The position numbers were made by a program, and so were the translations under genes. From assembly GCA_964608095.1 (NCBI GenBank), contig CAZSMK010000134.1, positions 1 through 43,004 on the forward strand: a DNA stretch of 43,004 bases, in the 5' to 3' direction. Source of the stretch: CAZSMK01 sp964608095. Its GTDB lineage: Bacteria; Sumerlaeota; Sumerlaeia; MWCT01; JAGHBZ01. The notes below the pieces were generated by a model, which worked only from the letters and a program-made list of their open reading frames with translations, made no database searches and was not told the origin of the DNA. Below are positions 1 to 8,497 of this stretch, piece after piece; position 1 is the first letter of the stretch; each line of letters begins with the position of its first letter.

Positions 1-93
1 GACTTTCGTTTTAAATGACTCGTGGTGTCAAATTAATTACCCCATAAAAATCTCTGCTTTGAGAGGGGGGGGACCGCGTGAGCGGGGTCGAAG

Positions 94-109
94 ATCCGCC
101 GTGGCGGAT
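94..109. repeat. short perfect inverted repeat
   Basis: ATCCGCC at 94-100 and GGCGGAT at 103-109 are exact reverse complements separated by GT. No T-run follows, so it does not look like an intrinsic terminator. It may be a small palindromic repetitive element. Confidence 0.4.
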
Positions 110-208
110 GTGTAATCCTTTCGTTGAAGTATGTATAAAGAAAATTTCTCTTATATCTACGGATTTTCACTCATCTCCGCTAATCTATTTTTATCAAATG
201 CGGTGTAA

Positions 209-229
209 GGTCGTTCGTCTCAAACGACC
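209..229. repeat. inverted repeat (hairpin)
   Basis: GGTCGTT at 209-215 pairs with AACGACC at 223-229 around a 7-base loop. No T-tract follows on either strand, so a terminator role is not supported. Its function is unknown. Confidence 0.35.
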
Positions 230-445
230 CCCGTAGAAGACTAAAACACATATCATATTTGGGAAAGAAGTGCAAACTTTAAGGTTCGACCCCGAAAATT
301 AGATTCTTTTTATGTAGTAGTATCATTCCCATTTTGTCTCTTTTATAAGTTGAGTTTTCGTATTCTGTATGAGAGACTTTACCTGAGTTTGCCACGTAAG
401 GATAAGTTTTCATAAGGTTTTCATTTGTCGCTACACGTGAGAGCA

Positions 446-1507
446 ATGAACCTTTTCGGAAAAAGAATAACACTTCACGAGGCTGTAGGAGACGTAAATC
501 TCAAGAAGGCAAGGCGGTTTATTAAGAAAGGGGCGGACGTCAACCTGCCGAATGAACAGGGTTTGACACCATTGCATATTGCGTGCGGGTTCGGCGGACC
601 AATGCCTTACGGCGGAGTCAAAGAGTTCATGAACCGTCTTGACGAGAAGTTCCTGCACGACACGATCGAGATGAGAACACTGCTTCTCGACCACGGCGCA
701 AACATCAATGCGGTTCAATCACCCGACGTTCCCGGTTCCTCCGGTTTTACGGTGCTTCATTTTGCCTGTTCCCACCTGGCGGATTTGAAAGTCGATATCA
801 TCAGGTTCCTCGTTGAACGGGGCGCGGACGTTAACGCCAAAAGTAAAGAAGGACATACGCCCTTTTATTACATTATCCGAAACGGGCTCGATGAGTTGGT
901 GGACGTGTTCAAGGAGCACGGCGCGGTGATCGATGTCGAGACACAGCACATGATTGACCGTCGTGCGGAACAGGAAGTGTACAAGGCATCCATCGATCCG
1001 ACCAGTGATCTCCGAATAGACAGGGCTGAGATGAATCTTTCCGATATGTGGGAGATGAAGAACAAGATAACCAAGCCGCTCTTCGTCGCACTGGTTAAGA
1101 CGAACGATATAAACGCGGTGAACATGACGAGGGGGCAGAAGATACTTCTGACCACGGAAGAGTTGCGTCAGGAGGTGAATAATGCGGGGTTCGAGCACTA
1201 CTTTTTCGATGTGGAAGGCGACCATGCCCCGATTGCATTAGAGAGCCTTGTCGCGCTCGGTGCTAACGATGTTCATACGCTCCTCAAAGAGGCGATGGAG
1301 TTGTTGGCGTTGGATGACTACCCGCGAGACCGCAGGGTGCGGTGGGAAGTACTTAACAAGATACCGCAAAAAGTGAAAGAGCGGTGGGATGAGTTGGACT
1401 CACGCTTTTACGACTTAGAACAGCAAATAGAAGACCTGCAAGCAAACTATATCCGCGGGCATATCGATGAATTCTTTCGTGGCAGCGAAAATATGCCGCA
1501 ACGGTGA
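446..1507 (+). CDS. ankyrin-repeat protein
   Basis: About 353 residues. The first half contains three to four ankyrin repeats, recognisable as TPLHIACG, LLLDHGANINA, TVLHFACS, FLVERGADVNA and GHTPFYYI. The second half (about residue 165 onward) is a charged alpha-helical region with no motif I recognise, ending in a likely coiled coil (DLEQQIEDLQ). There is no signal peptide or membrane segment, so a cytoplasmic protein-binding role is likely. I chose the ATG at 446, which follows a weak GAG. An in-frame TTG at 425 and a GTG at 437 are alternatives that add seven or three residues. It is a single gene with no operon partner on this strand. The ankyrin call is secure but the partner is unknown. 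Confidence 0.85.
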   Translation: MNLFGKRITLHEAVGDVNLKKARRFIKKGADVNLPNEQGLTPLHIACGFGGPMPYGGVKEFMNRLDEKFLHDTIEMRTLLLDHGANINAVQSPDVPGSSGFTVLHFACSHLADLKVDIIRFLVERGADVNAKSKEGHTPFYYIIRNGLDELVDVFKEHGAVIDVETQHMIDRRAEQEVYKASIDPTSDLRIDRAEMNLSDMWEMKNKITKPLFVALVKTNDINAVNMTRGQKILLTTEELRQEVNNAGFEHYFFDVEGDHAPIALESLVALGANDVHTLLKEAMELLALDDYPRDRRVRWEVLNKIPQKVKERWDELDSRFYDLEQQIEDLQANYIRGHIDEFFRGSENMPQR

Positions 1508-1619
1508 ACGCGCTTAAACGGAACTTTATTTTCCGGCGGAATGGACGATCGGGAAGGATTAATGTAAGGAAATTGTATGTGAATACCTAAGGCAATCCCT
1601 TTTATGCGTAAACGATGAC

Positions 1620-1877
1620 TTATAAATCTCGTTTTCGTTGTTTCCATTCCCGTGAGCCGAATCGTTGCCGGTCGAACATGTTGAAGATAAAGTTCACGGC
1701 AAAGGCAACAATGAATCCCGTAATCATCCCCCAGATCAAAGCTATGATGAATGTCCCGAAGTTGGTCATCATGGGCAGACCGATAATGTTACAAAAAACC
1801 GTCGCACCAAGATAAACACCCAGGCAATATCCAATAAAGGTACAAATATATTTTATGAGCAGAAAGATGCTGTACAT
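1620..1877 (-). CDS. small hydrophobic membrane protein
   Basis: 85 residues, almost all membrane. There are two to three hydrophobic segments (about residues 4-32 and 38-66) followed by a basic tail rich in Arg and Lys, so the C-terminus probably faces the cytoplasm. A strong AAGGAGGG lies upstream but 13 bases from the ATG, which is rather far. I recognise no family. The presence of a ribosome site, a sensible hydrophobic pattern and a positive-inside tail supports a real gene. Confidence 0.6.
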   Translation of the reverse strand: MYSIFLLIKYICTFIGYCLGVYLGATVFCNIIGLPMMTNFGTFIIALIWGMITGFIVAFAVNFIFNMFDRQRFGSREWKQRKRDL

Positions 1878-2086
1878 TTGCTAACATATCCCTCCTTGCG
1901 TGCCTGTTTGAGTTTTGACAGATCCTTAAAACATTATACCGCAGTTGTATTTTACGGCTTTTTCTCTCGCGTGTTTTATAACCTGATGCGGGAATGCACT
2001 TGAGATCGTGAACTGTTCACGCGATACCCCGCCCCATTTAGTAAATGTATGAATTGTTACCGTAACCTTCTCGTCTGAGAGCTCTA

Positions 2087-2521
2087 TTACGGTGCCAGAT
2101 CGAGTGCATTCACCTTTGCCTGTATCTCCTGCGGTAAACGACTTGTTACTGACTTATCGCATATGACCTGCAAATCGTTATAATTTGCATGCCATGCGAT
2201 GTAAAACTGGTTTCCTGTCAACATGAGAAGCACCCACTGGAAAAAACCTTCAGGCGTGCCGTCGGTCTTTACATAGTCGAGGTAACCAGGTTTCGAACGT
2301 TTGGCGCGTGAAGATTCGGCCGCGGAAAGGACTATGCTCATGTTTCCCGTAATCCATTTAGTAAGTCCGAGAAGACCACCGGGTCCGCGCTCGCTCTCAG
2401 CGTCGACATAGTCCTTGAACGTGGGGTAGGGGATGGCATCGTGTGTTCGTGCGTGCAGAAACGGCAGACCGCCGATTCGATGGTAACAATACACCCGGTC
2501 AAGATCGTATCCTTCCTCCAT
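2087..2521 (-). CDS. hypothetical protein, probable C-terminal part of a split gene
   Basis: 144 residues, soluble, no family recognised. It has a mixed hydrophobic and aromatic composition (for example WITGNMSIVLS and FFQWVLLMLTGNQFY). Its ATG sits directly after the TAA of a 53-codon reading frame at 2522-2683 and lies in the same frame, so the two may be one gene of about 198 residues with a nonsense codon. The bases just before the ATG contain no good ribosome site; the purine-rich GGAGGAAGG lies inside the first codons. Alternatively this is a translationally coupled second gene. Confidence 0.6.
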   Translation of the reverse strand: MEEGYDLDRVYCYHRIGGLPFLHARTHDAIPYPTFKDYVDAESERGPGGLLGLTKWITGNMSIVLSAAESSRAKRSKPGYLDYVKTDGTPEGFFQWVLLMLTGNQFYIAWHANYNDLQVICDKSVTSRLPQEIQAKVNALDLAP

Positions 2522-2683
2522 TTATAGATGCTTGAGAACCTTGAAATAATCCATCACGTCAAAATCATCAGCTGCCTTTGCGGCGTTTTCCGACAGGAGA
2601 CGTTCAGGAATTTCCTGCCTTGCCTGCAACGCTTTCAGATCGTCCACTACACGTTGCCATTCGTGTGAAGTATCATGTACCAT
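2522..2683 (-). CDS. 53-residue reading frame, possible N-terminal part of the split gene
   Basis: It starts with ATG at 2683 and ends with TAA at 2522-2524. The product is a helical, charged peptide starting MVHDTSHEWQRVVDDL and ending FKVLKHL. It abuts and shares the frame of the 144-residue ORF downstream, so it is best read as the 5' part of the same gene interrupted by TAA. No clear ribosome site precedes its ATG. Confidence 0.4.
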   Translation of the reverse strand: MVHDTSHEWQRVVDDLKALQARQEIPERLLSENAAKAADDFDVMDYFKVLKHL

Positions 2684-2943
2684 TTGTTTTATCGGTTCGT
2701 TTTCTTATAAAGTGCTATTACTTTTTTTTACGCTATTGGATGCACAACGGCAACCCTGAACTTGAAAAATTATCCAACCACTTACCCCCACTCATTTGAA
2801 CTAATAAGACCTATAAAAATGAACCGGTGATTCTTCGCAACGGAATTATATGAATAGGCATCGTGTTCAACCAGACAAAAATGTGAGATATGATTTGGTA
2901 AGAATAAAAGAATAGGGAAAATGAGGTTTGACCCCGAGATTCC

Positions 2944-3801
2944 CTAAACTTTGGCGAGGAGCTGGCTGTCGATTCTGCGTCCGATGATTTTTACTGTGAG
3001 TGCGTACCCTCCGAGGATAAGAAGTTCAAAGACGAGAAGGTATATGCAAATAGTTTCCGGGTTTGCTGTCCCAAACCAGTTGAATTCCACTCCCCGGCTG
3101 GGCTGGGAAAGATACGGCAGCAACCACGCAGCTGGTGTGAGAAAAAGCGCCATTGTGGCAAGAGAGAAAAAGCGCGTCAGGATATGGTTGAATCCTGCAT
3201 CACGAGCCAGGCTTAAGACTGATGATGTAAGGGTGAGTAGCCTATAGATGACAATGATAAGGAAAAAGCAGAGGGAATAAATAAGGCTAAGTCCGGTGAG
3301 AAGCGAAAAAAGTACCCCCGCAAAAAGGTCGCTAAGCATAAGGTAGGGAATCTTGCCTCTTATGTCCCGGCTGAGGAGTTTGTGCCACCTCATCGGCAGG
3401 TTTGACATATCGATGTAAGGTCCGAAAAGAGCAATACTCTGGAACGTTATGATGACGAAAGCGCCAAGATGGAATGCCATAAGTAACCACGGGATGTGAC
3501 TGAACGGTTGAAATGGGGATACTTCGCCACCAACACTCCATATTGCGAGAAAGACGAGACCTGTAAGACTCGTAAATGTAAGCCACGTGTGTCGGATACA
3601 TACCAGCAGCCAATATACGAGTGTGTTGGAAAGATAGTTGGCAAGCAGCCAGGGTTTTTTGAAGGTATCTTTCAATCCGAACTGGAAAAGGCTTTTATCT
3701 GCAAGCCGTCGGCTTTCCCATTGCTCGGTCCAGAACCGAAGGTGACGGACAGCTTGCGCCGTTGGGTCCGATAACGCAGAGCGATTCGCCGTGAGACACA
3801 T
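2944..3801 (-). CDS. multi-pass membrane protein, permease-like, 5' end lost by fusion
   Basis: 285 residues in this frame. About the first 15 residues are out-of-frame ABC ATPase sequence; the likely native sequence starts near VRHLRFWTEQWE. It then has about six transmembrane segments with short polar loops, ending in a basic tail. I recognise no family signature; being fused behind an ABC ATPase start suggests it was an ABC-type membrane subunit. The only upstream ATG, at 3801, lies inside the ATPase sequence in another frame and has no ribosome site, so expression is doubtful. It looks like the product of a deletion joining two genes. Confidence 0.55.
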   Translation of the reverse strand: MCLTANRSALSDPTAQAVRHLRFWTEQWESRRLADKSLFQFGLKDTFKKPWLLANYLSNTLVYWLLVCIRHTWLTFTSLTGLVFLAIWSVGGEVSPFQPFSHIPWLLMAFHLGAFVIITFQSIALFGPYIDMSNLPMRWHKLLSRDIRGKIPYLMLSDLFAGVLFSLLTGLSLIYSLCFFLIIVIYRLLTLTSSVLSLARDAGFNHILTRFFSLATMALFLTPAAWLLPYLSQPSRGVEFNWFGTANPETICIYLLVFELLILGGYALTVKIIGRRIDSQLLAKV

Positions 3802-3883
3802 CGATACTTATATTGTCAATGGCTTCAACCGCACCGAACCGCTTAACCAACGCGACGCCTTCTATTATTTTTTCCATGGTCAT
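3695..3883 (-). pseudogene. ABC transporter ATPase, 5' remnant
   Basis: The first 40 or so residues are a normal ABC ATPase start: a VKRFGAVEAIDNISIDV strand and CVIGPNGA, which is the first half of the Walker A motif (usually GPNGAGKST). The sequence then breaks within Walker A and continues into unrelated codons to a stop at 3695. The Lys-Ser/Thr of Walker A, the signature motif, Walker B and the switch His are all absent. At the break the downstream permease-like reading frame takes over in another phase. This is a deletion remnant and cannot hydrolyse ATP. Confidence 0.75.
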
Positions 3884-3995
3884 GAATTACTTATCCGGCG
3901 AGAACATTGGAGAATAATCAAGTATACTCGAAAAAATTCGATTATATTGTATAACATTGAATAAAACTGCATACATACACGTAAAAGAAAAGTCT

Positions 3996-4193
3996 TCAAG
4001 ACCGGTATTTTTGCAATGACATTTTCTTAAGGTTACGAACATAAATCAGCCACCTGAGCGAGCTCAAGAGATAAATAATCGAGGCAAAAATGCATATCCC
4101 AAGATACATCGTTATGAAAGTAAAGAGAAAGTCTTCGAGCTTGATGCCGGTTTTTATGAGTGCATAGATAAAACTCACAATAGGGAACATCAC
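3996..4193 (-). CDS. membrane protein fragment, possible C-terminal half of the gene upstream
   Basis: 65 residues from a GTG, with two hydrophobic segments and a basic tail (LKKMSLQKYRS). The frame is open all the way back to the TGA that ends the preceding ORF at 4308 and is the same frame. The intervening codons read sensibly (for example ELAHTLYKVETEEIKEWIKSL) but have no start codon. I therefore think this is the membrane-anchored C-terminal half of the 4308-4622 gene, cut by a TGA. An independent small membrane protein starting at the GTG is possible. Confidence 0.45.
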   Translation of the reverse strand: MMFPIVSFIYALIKTGIKLEDFLFTFITMYLGICIFASIIYLLSSLRWLIYVRNLKKMSLQKYRS

Positions 4194-4307
4194 GAAAAAA
4201 AGGTTCCAGAGAGACTTGATCCACTCCTTGATTTCTTCCGTTTCAACCTTGTAAAGAGTGTGTGCTAATTCAAGTGAGTCGGGTAAGTGTCTGTGAGGTA
4301 GTGTGAG

Positions 4308-4622
4308 TCATTTGTCCGCGTCTGTCCTTTCCCGAAGCTCATCAGACAAGCCGGGATAAAAATCCTCAGGTTCGTGTATCTTTATCCAACGGTTGTCCCG
4401 GGAGATTACGTACATATCCGACTGGTCATCTTTTTTGAGTTTAGGTCGGGTAATGATATACTTTATATCATCAGAACTAATCCTCTTATGTTTTTTTCTT
4501 CTGGGAAAGAAGATTCCGGTCTCATCAAGGACATACCTGAGTGTGAGCATTTCAAAGACACGTCGTTCGTCAGTTCTTTTGTTCGAAGAAGAAAACGCTT
4601 CTTCTTTTTGATTATACGCCAT
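4308..4622 (-). CDS. small soluble protein, possible PH-like domain
   Basis: 104 residues. A beta-rich pattern (LRYVLDETGIFFPRRKK, DDIKYIITRPK, DMYVISRDNRWIKI) resembles bacterial PH-like domains by eye, but I would not insist on that. AAGGAG precedes the ATG at a good distance, and the gene begins 11 bases after the M50-like gene, so it belongs to that operon. Its TGA at 4308 may be premature, since an open reading frame with two membrane helices follows in the same phase. Confidence 0.6.
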   Translation of the reverse strand: MAYNQKEEAFSSSNKRTDERRVFEMLTLRYVLDETGIFFPRRKKHKRISSDDIKYIITRPKLKKDDQSDMYVISRDNRWIKIHEPEDFYPGLSDELRERTDADK

Positions 4623-4633
4623 CCATCATCTCC

Positions 4634-5473
4634 TTAACGGACAGTATATTCCCCTTGTCCTTTCTCGAATTTATCCAGTGATTTAAGAATTTTTACGGAT
4701 TTTTGTTGTTTTTTTTGAAACGAAATCTCCGATCTTATCGAAAGGATAAGCCCCGCGAACAGTATTATAAATGACAGCACAAGCCAGCACAATGCCCATA
4801 GTCCTTCCGAGCCGCCGTATCGAGCCGCCATTATGGTTGCGTCGCTGTGAAAACTACCGGGAGCGGGCATCTCGACCGGCGAGTGCCACACGGAAACCTC
4901 CCTGAATTTGTCAAACGCGAAAAGGACGAGATAAATGTCATAAATCGAGTTAAAGCACATGGCGATAGCCATAACTCTTATCGTGATATGTTGCAATAAA
5001 GACCAGCCATAGATAAGAATAATCACGATCCATGCGAGGAGTAAGCCAAGGGAGAAGATAACGGAAAGATGTCGTGCTGAAGCAAGGGTATAGACATTGA
5101 GCACAATAGCGGAGAGGACAAGTCCGAGGCGTGTATTGTGAGGGGTGGTAGAGCACCAGAAGAGAAATATAGCGAATAGGGCGGTTCCAAGATACCCGGC
5201 AGGAGCGATAAAGGCAGGAATGCCGCCATGTGCAAGGATATGACCGTTGGCATATTCATCAACAGCGATATCCACCCAAGTACCGCCTGTCATTTCCGCG
5301 GCTACCAGATGACCGAGCTCATGCACAAGGGTGGTAAAGAGCCGCAGGGGATGGATAAAGGGAGTCTGCCAGAGGACAAAGACCGGGATACACCAGAGAA
5401 GATATTTCAAGAAAGTCGCCTGCCACGTGTCTGCGGAATGTTGTTCCCTTCTTTTAACTACCCTGCTTTGCAT
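4634..5473 (-). CDS. M50B-like membrane metalloprotease
   Basis: 279 residues with about six to seven membrane segments. HELGH at residues 51-55 inside an early hydrophobic stretch is the HExxH zinc-binding motif of M50-type intramembrane proteases; the GTWVDIAVDEYANG region that follows resembles the small M50B-like family found in many bacteria. Substrates are not predictable. The C-terminus is a charged cytoplasmic tail. It starts 70 bases after the LapA-like gene and precedes the possible PH-like gene, so the three probably form one transcript. I chose the ATG at 5473, preceded by a weak AGGT. The frame is open back to the LapA stop but offers no other start. Confidence 0.75.
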   Translation of the reverse strand: MQSRVVKRREQHSADTWQATFLKYLLWCIPVFVLWQTPFIHPLRLFTTLVHELGHLVAAEMTGGTWVDIAVDEYANGHILAHGGIPAFIAPAGYLGTALFAIFLFWCSTTPHNTRLGLVLSAIVLNVYTLASARHLSVIFSLGLLLAWIVIILIYGWSLLQHITIRVMAIAMCFNSIYDIYLVLFAFDKFREVSVWHSPVEMPAPGSFHSDATIMAARYGGSEGLWALCWLVLSFIILFAGLILSIRSEISFQKKQQKSVKILKSLDKFEKGQGEYTVR

Positions 5474-5542
5474 TTTTTCAACTACCTGCGACCACTGTTC
5501 TGGAGCGGTTTCTCGAGATACTTCACACTTGCTCCCGGGCTT

Positions 5543-5749
5543 TTATATTTTTTTTCGTGTATGCCGGGCGACATTGTATAACAGGATCCCAAGTATGGCG
5601 CCAATGGCTGTAACGATAAATATCATTGCCGCTCCTGACATTGTCAGGGTCCAGAAAAGAAAATGCAATTCAAATTTCTGGGTATTCTGGAGGATGAAGA
5701 GTAACGTTAAGGCGATAATAATGAGTATAACAATAGTTTTTGCGCTCAC
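5543..5749 (-). CDS. LapA/DUF1049-like inner-membrane protein
   Basis: 68 residues from a GTG with AAAGGA six bases upstream. Two membrane helices flank a short QNTQKFELHFLFW stretch and the chain ends in a basic RHTRKKI tail. The Q-N-x(5-7)-F-LFW pattern between two helices is typical of LapA-domain proteins, which help assemble envelope components in proteobacteria. It is the first gene of the - strand group that includes the M50-like protease. Confidence 0.7.
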   Translation of the reverse strand: MSAKTIVILIIIALTLLFILQNTQKFELHFLFWTLTMSGAAMIFIVTAIGAILGILLYNVARHTRKKI

Positions 5750-5866
5750 GATAAATCCTTTCTTTTTTAAACTATAAGCTTTTATAATTGTAGTATGGTG
5801 TTTGTCCTCATACCGTCAACCATAAAACAAATAATGAATGTGAAATCAAAATAAGTTAAAAGGTAA

Positions 5867-5896
5867 TTGATTACAGAAAAATGATAATGTTACAAT
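5867..5896 (+). promoter_or_regulatory. candidate sigma70-type promoter for the sensor kinase gene
   Basis: TTGATT at 5867-5872 and TACAAT at 5891-5896 are separated by 18 bases and lie about 30 bases before the start codon, in an A/T-rich gap between divergent genes. This is a motif match only. Confidence 0.45.
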
Positions 5897-5926
5897 GCCG
5901 ATGCCCATATTTAAGGAGTGATTGAC

Positions 5927-7393
5927 ATGTCGCAGGAATCAAAACATCTTTTGGTTGTTGACGATAATGAGTCTCACCGAGAAGTAATGGAACGCTTTCT
6001 GGGGAGTAAAGGTTTCATAGTGTCAACGGCATCAGGTGGGGAAGAAGCCCTGATACTGATTGATGCACAACGATTCGATCTTGTATTGCTCGATATACTT
6101 ATGCCTGATATCGGCGGATTGGATGTCCTCGAGAAGATAAGGCAGAAGCATTCCGTTGCCGACTTACCTGTTATACTCGTTACGGTAAAGGATCAAACTG
6201 ATGACATAGTAGAAGGATTAAAACGTGGAGCAAACGATTATATCATCAAACCGGTTGACTTTCAGGTCGCGCTGGCGCGGATACAAACACATTTGCGGCT
6301 TCATCAAATGCAGGAAGAGATTGTGGCTCAAAAGGAGTTCAATGAAAATTTAATTGAGAGCGCGTATGAAATGATCATCTCGGTTTCGCTTGACCGGAAA
6401 ATCACCTCTTTCAACAAGGCGGCGATCAAATCCTTCGGCTATTCGCCGGACGAAATTCTCGGGAAACACGTGGATGTTTTATACGAAGATCCTGAGCAGG
6501 GGATTGCGATACATAATAAAGTTCTGAGGGAAGACGGCTTTACAGGTGAGGTTGTGAACAAACGTAAAGACGGAACGACCTTCTATTCCACTCTTTCCTC
6601 TTCCATTTTGCGCGATAAAAATAATAATCCGATCGGTATCATGGGGGTTTCTCTTGACAGGACGGAACAGAAAAAAATGGAAGAAGAGAGAAGAAAACTC
6701 GCTTCGTTGAAAGAGGAGTTTTTACGTATCGCCAGTCATGAATTAAAGAACCCATTGACCGGTATAATTGGTTATGCATCGCTTATACAGCGTACTCTTA
6801 CCCCGGGGAAAGAGATGACAGATGAGATGCACGAAGCAGCGGGAAAAATCATGAGACTTGCAGAAGTTATGCATCACATCGTGGTTGATTTTCTTGAATT
6901 CGAGGCTATGGAGGATGGTGAGGTAAAAACCATCAAGGAGAAGGTTGATTTAAACGAGATTGTGAAGCGGGTGGTTGAGCAGTATATGGATTATGCCGGA
7001 ACGAAGAAGGCGGCGCTTGTCTCTGACCTTGATCCTGATCTTCCAATTATAAAGGCCGATCCAGTACGCATAGAACAGGTACTGAGCAATATGGTAAATA
7101 ATGCCCTCAAGTTCGGAGGGGAAGAAAATAAGGTAGTGATCACGACTCATGCCTACAACAGAGGGGTACGGTTGGAAGTGAGTGATAGAGGACCGGGCTT
7201 ATCAGAAGAGGATATGCCTAGACTCTTTATAAAATATGCCCGAATGAGCGCCAGGCCTACGGGAGGTGAGAGAAGTTCCGGTTTAGGTCTTGCGATTTGC
7301 AAAAAGATAATAGATATGCATAAGGGCGAAATCGGAGGGGAAAATAATCCAGAGGGCGGTGCGACGTTCTGGTTTACCCTGCCGGCATCATAG
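5927..7393 (+). CDS. response regulator-PAS-histidine kinase hybrid
   Basis: About 488 residues. Residues 8-125 are a receiver domain with the acidic pair in VVDDNE, the phospho-acceptor Asp in LLDILMPD and the Lys in NDYIIKPVD. A PAS domain follows (about 140-250). Then comes the HisKA dimerisation helix with the phospho-accepting His in SHELKNPL (near 273), and an HATPase domain with NMVNNALKFG, DRGPG and SSGLGLAICKKI. There is no membrane segment, so it is a soluble sensor. Having the receiver in front of the kinase suggests that it takes phosphate from, or is tuned by, another kinase. I chose the ATG at 5927 because AAGGAG lies 8 bases upstream; an in-frame GTG at 5918 overlaps that site. 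No output regulator is adjacent. Confidence 0.9.
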   Translation: MSQESKHLLVVDDNESHREVMERFLGSKGFIVSTASGGEEALILIDAQRFDLVLLDILMPDIGGLDVLEKIRQKHSVADLPVILVTVKDQTDDIVEGLKRGANDYIIKPVDFQVALARIQTHLRLHQMQEEIVAQKEFNENLIESAYEMIISVSLDRKITSFNKAAIKSFGYSPDEILGKHVDVLYEDPEQGIAIHNKVLREDGFTGEVVNKRKDGTTFYSTLSSSILRDKNNNPIGIMGVSLDRTEQKKMEEERRKLASLKEEFLRIASHELKNPLTGIIGYASLIQRTLTPGKEMTDEMHEAAGKIMRLAEVMHHIVVDFLEFEAMEDGEVKTIKEKVDLNEIVKRVVEQYMDYAGTKKAALVSDLDPDLPIIKADPVRIEQVLSNMVNNALKFGGEENKVVITTHAYNRGVRLEVSDRGPGLSEEDMPRLFIKYARMSARPTGGERSSGLGLAICKKIIDMHKGEIGGENNPEGGATFWFTLPAS

Positions 7394-7501
7394 GTGTCGT
7401 GATACCGAAATTCATTTTCAGCCCTTGCGGTACAGACGGGTGTTATCGAATAAGAACCACATCAAGATACATGCGAGGTCAAATCCACCGAAAGAATCAT
7501 C

Positions 7502-8497
7502 TCATTGATCTATTTTATCATCAGGTAAGGGCTTAGAACCGGCAGATTGTTCTTTTAATTTACGATATTCATTCACGAGATTTATCATTCCCATTATTGA
7601 CGCAGGTTCGAACTGAACCAGTTTATCGCGTTTGAACAACATAAGAACCTGTTTGCCAATCGCCCCCTCATGGAGACTGCATGCCGTTTCAATCAGGATA
7701 CGTGTATTGTCGGGGTTGTAGTCGCTTCGGATACAGACCAGAGTCCGTAAGAATTCCGGGGAGACAGCGAGTTGCTCGATAAGGTCTCCTATGCGGGGAT
7801 AGAGTTCCACGAGATTCCCGAATGCATCCAGGCTTGCCATGCACACTTCGGCATCGTTCAGCACAAGTGGCAGCACCGCGTCATATACCCGTGTAACTTC
7901 CCGTATGGAAGAGCAGTAGCGCCCGACTTCTGGAAGCCCCCTCTTCATAAGCAAGGTGTCCAACCAGACATACCCAAAGTCGCCTTTTCCGCCTACATCT
8001 ATTATGAGTTCTTTTCCCTTTATCTGGCTGATGTCTTTAATGTTTCCATCCTTGCGTACAAGCAGGGCATATTGATCAGTGATTTTCTTTTCCATTGACG
8101 AGGTAAGTATAGGGATAAGATCCACTTTATCCTTGATCATCACGTAATCGATACTTGCGAGATAACATCCATCCAGTTGATGTTTTCGAACCGCCTCGGC
8201 GAGTTCATCGATGGAATCGAAAAGAGTCGATTGTGGAATAGGTTTTGACGGCATTTTGGAGAGTATGGTACCGAGCCAGAAATCAGTTGCAATTTTTGCA
8301 TCGTTCTTGTCAATGCCGGGGAATAAAGTAACAGAAAATCCGAAGCGGAAATATTCCTTTTCGGGCTCTTTTTCGGCTGACTCATCTCGAGCATGCAGAA
8401 TAGAAGAGGTCGTGAAGATAAGGTACAGGATAATGCCACAAGAGGTGATAAGGCTGATAGATTTTTTTCTTCGAGATATGTCGGCGGGTAGGTTCAT
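7502..8497 (-). CDS. PhnD-like periplasmic substrate-binding protein
   Basis: 331 residues with an N-terminal hydrophobic segment (about 14-37), acting as a signal peptide or anchor. The rest fits the phosphate/phosphonate-type binding-protein fold (PhnD-like): FGFSVTLFPG near the start, LDGCYLASIDY, a YALLVRKDGNIKDISQIKGKELII strand-turn and a lobe with DAEVCMASLDAFG. Its start overlaps the TolC-like gene stop by four bases (ATGA), so the two are translationally coupled. No ABC permease or ATPase is nearby, so it may act as a sensor domain or as an accessory to an export system rather than in uptake. The ligand is unknown. Confidence 0.7.
   Translation of the reverse strand: MNLPADISRRKKSISLITSCGIILYLIFTTSSILHARDESAEKEPEKEYFRFGFSVTLFPGIDKNDAKIATDFWLGTILSKMPSKPIPQSTLFDSIDELAEAVRKHQLDGCYLASIDYVMIKDKVDLIPILTSSMEKKITDQYALLVRKDGNIKDISQIKGKELIIDVGGKGDFGYVWLDTLLMKRGLPEVGRYCSSIREVTRVYDAVLPLVLNDAEVCMASLDAFGNLVELYPRIGDLIEQLAVSPEFLRTLVCIRSDYNPDNTRILIETACSLHEGAIGKQVLMLFKRDKLVQFEPASIMGMINLVNEYRKLKEQSAGSKPLPDDKIDQ

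Larger units (their letters stand above)
1..445. other. non-coding stretch with inverted repeats
   Basis: I see no convincing gene in this stretch. It holds a G-run near 65-72, a bulged inverted repeat at 72-89, a perfect 7-bp inverted repeat with a 2-base loop at 94-109 and another 7-bp inverted repeat at 209-229. Positions 281-299 carry a sequence close to one at 2922-2940 (shared core AGGTTYGACCCCGA). The later part should contain the promoter of the ankyrin gene, but no clear -35/-10 pair stands out. Confidence 0.4.

Noticed and set aside
1665..2003. 112-codon frame on +
   Set aside because: It is opposite the small membrane protein, has no ribosome site and no plausible composition.
5228..5777. 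Two overlapping + strand frames opposite the M50-like and LapA-like genes
   Set aside because: The - strand genes have clear motifs and ribosome sites; these are shadows.
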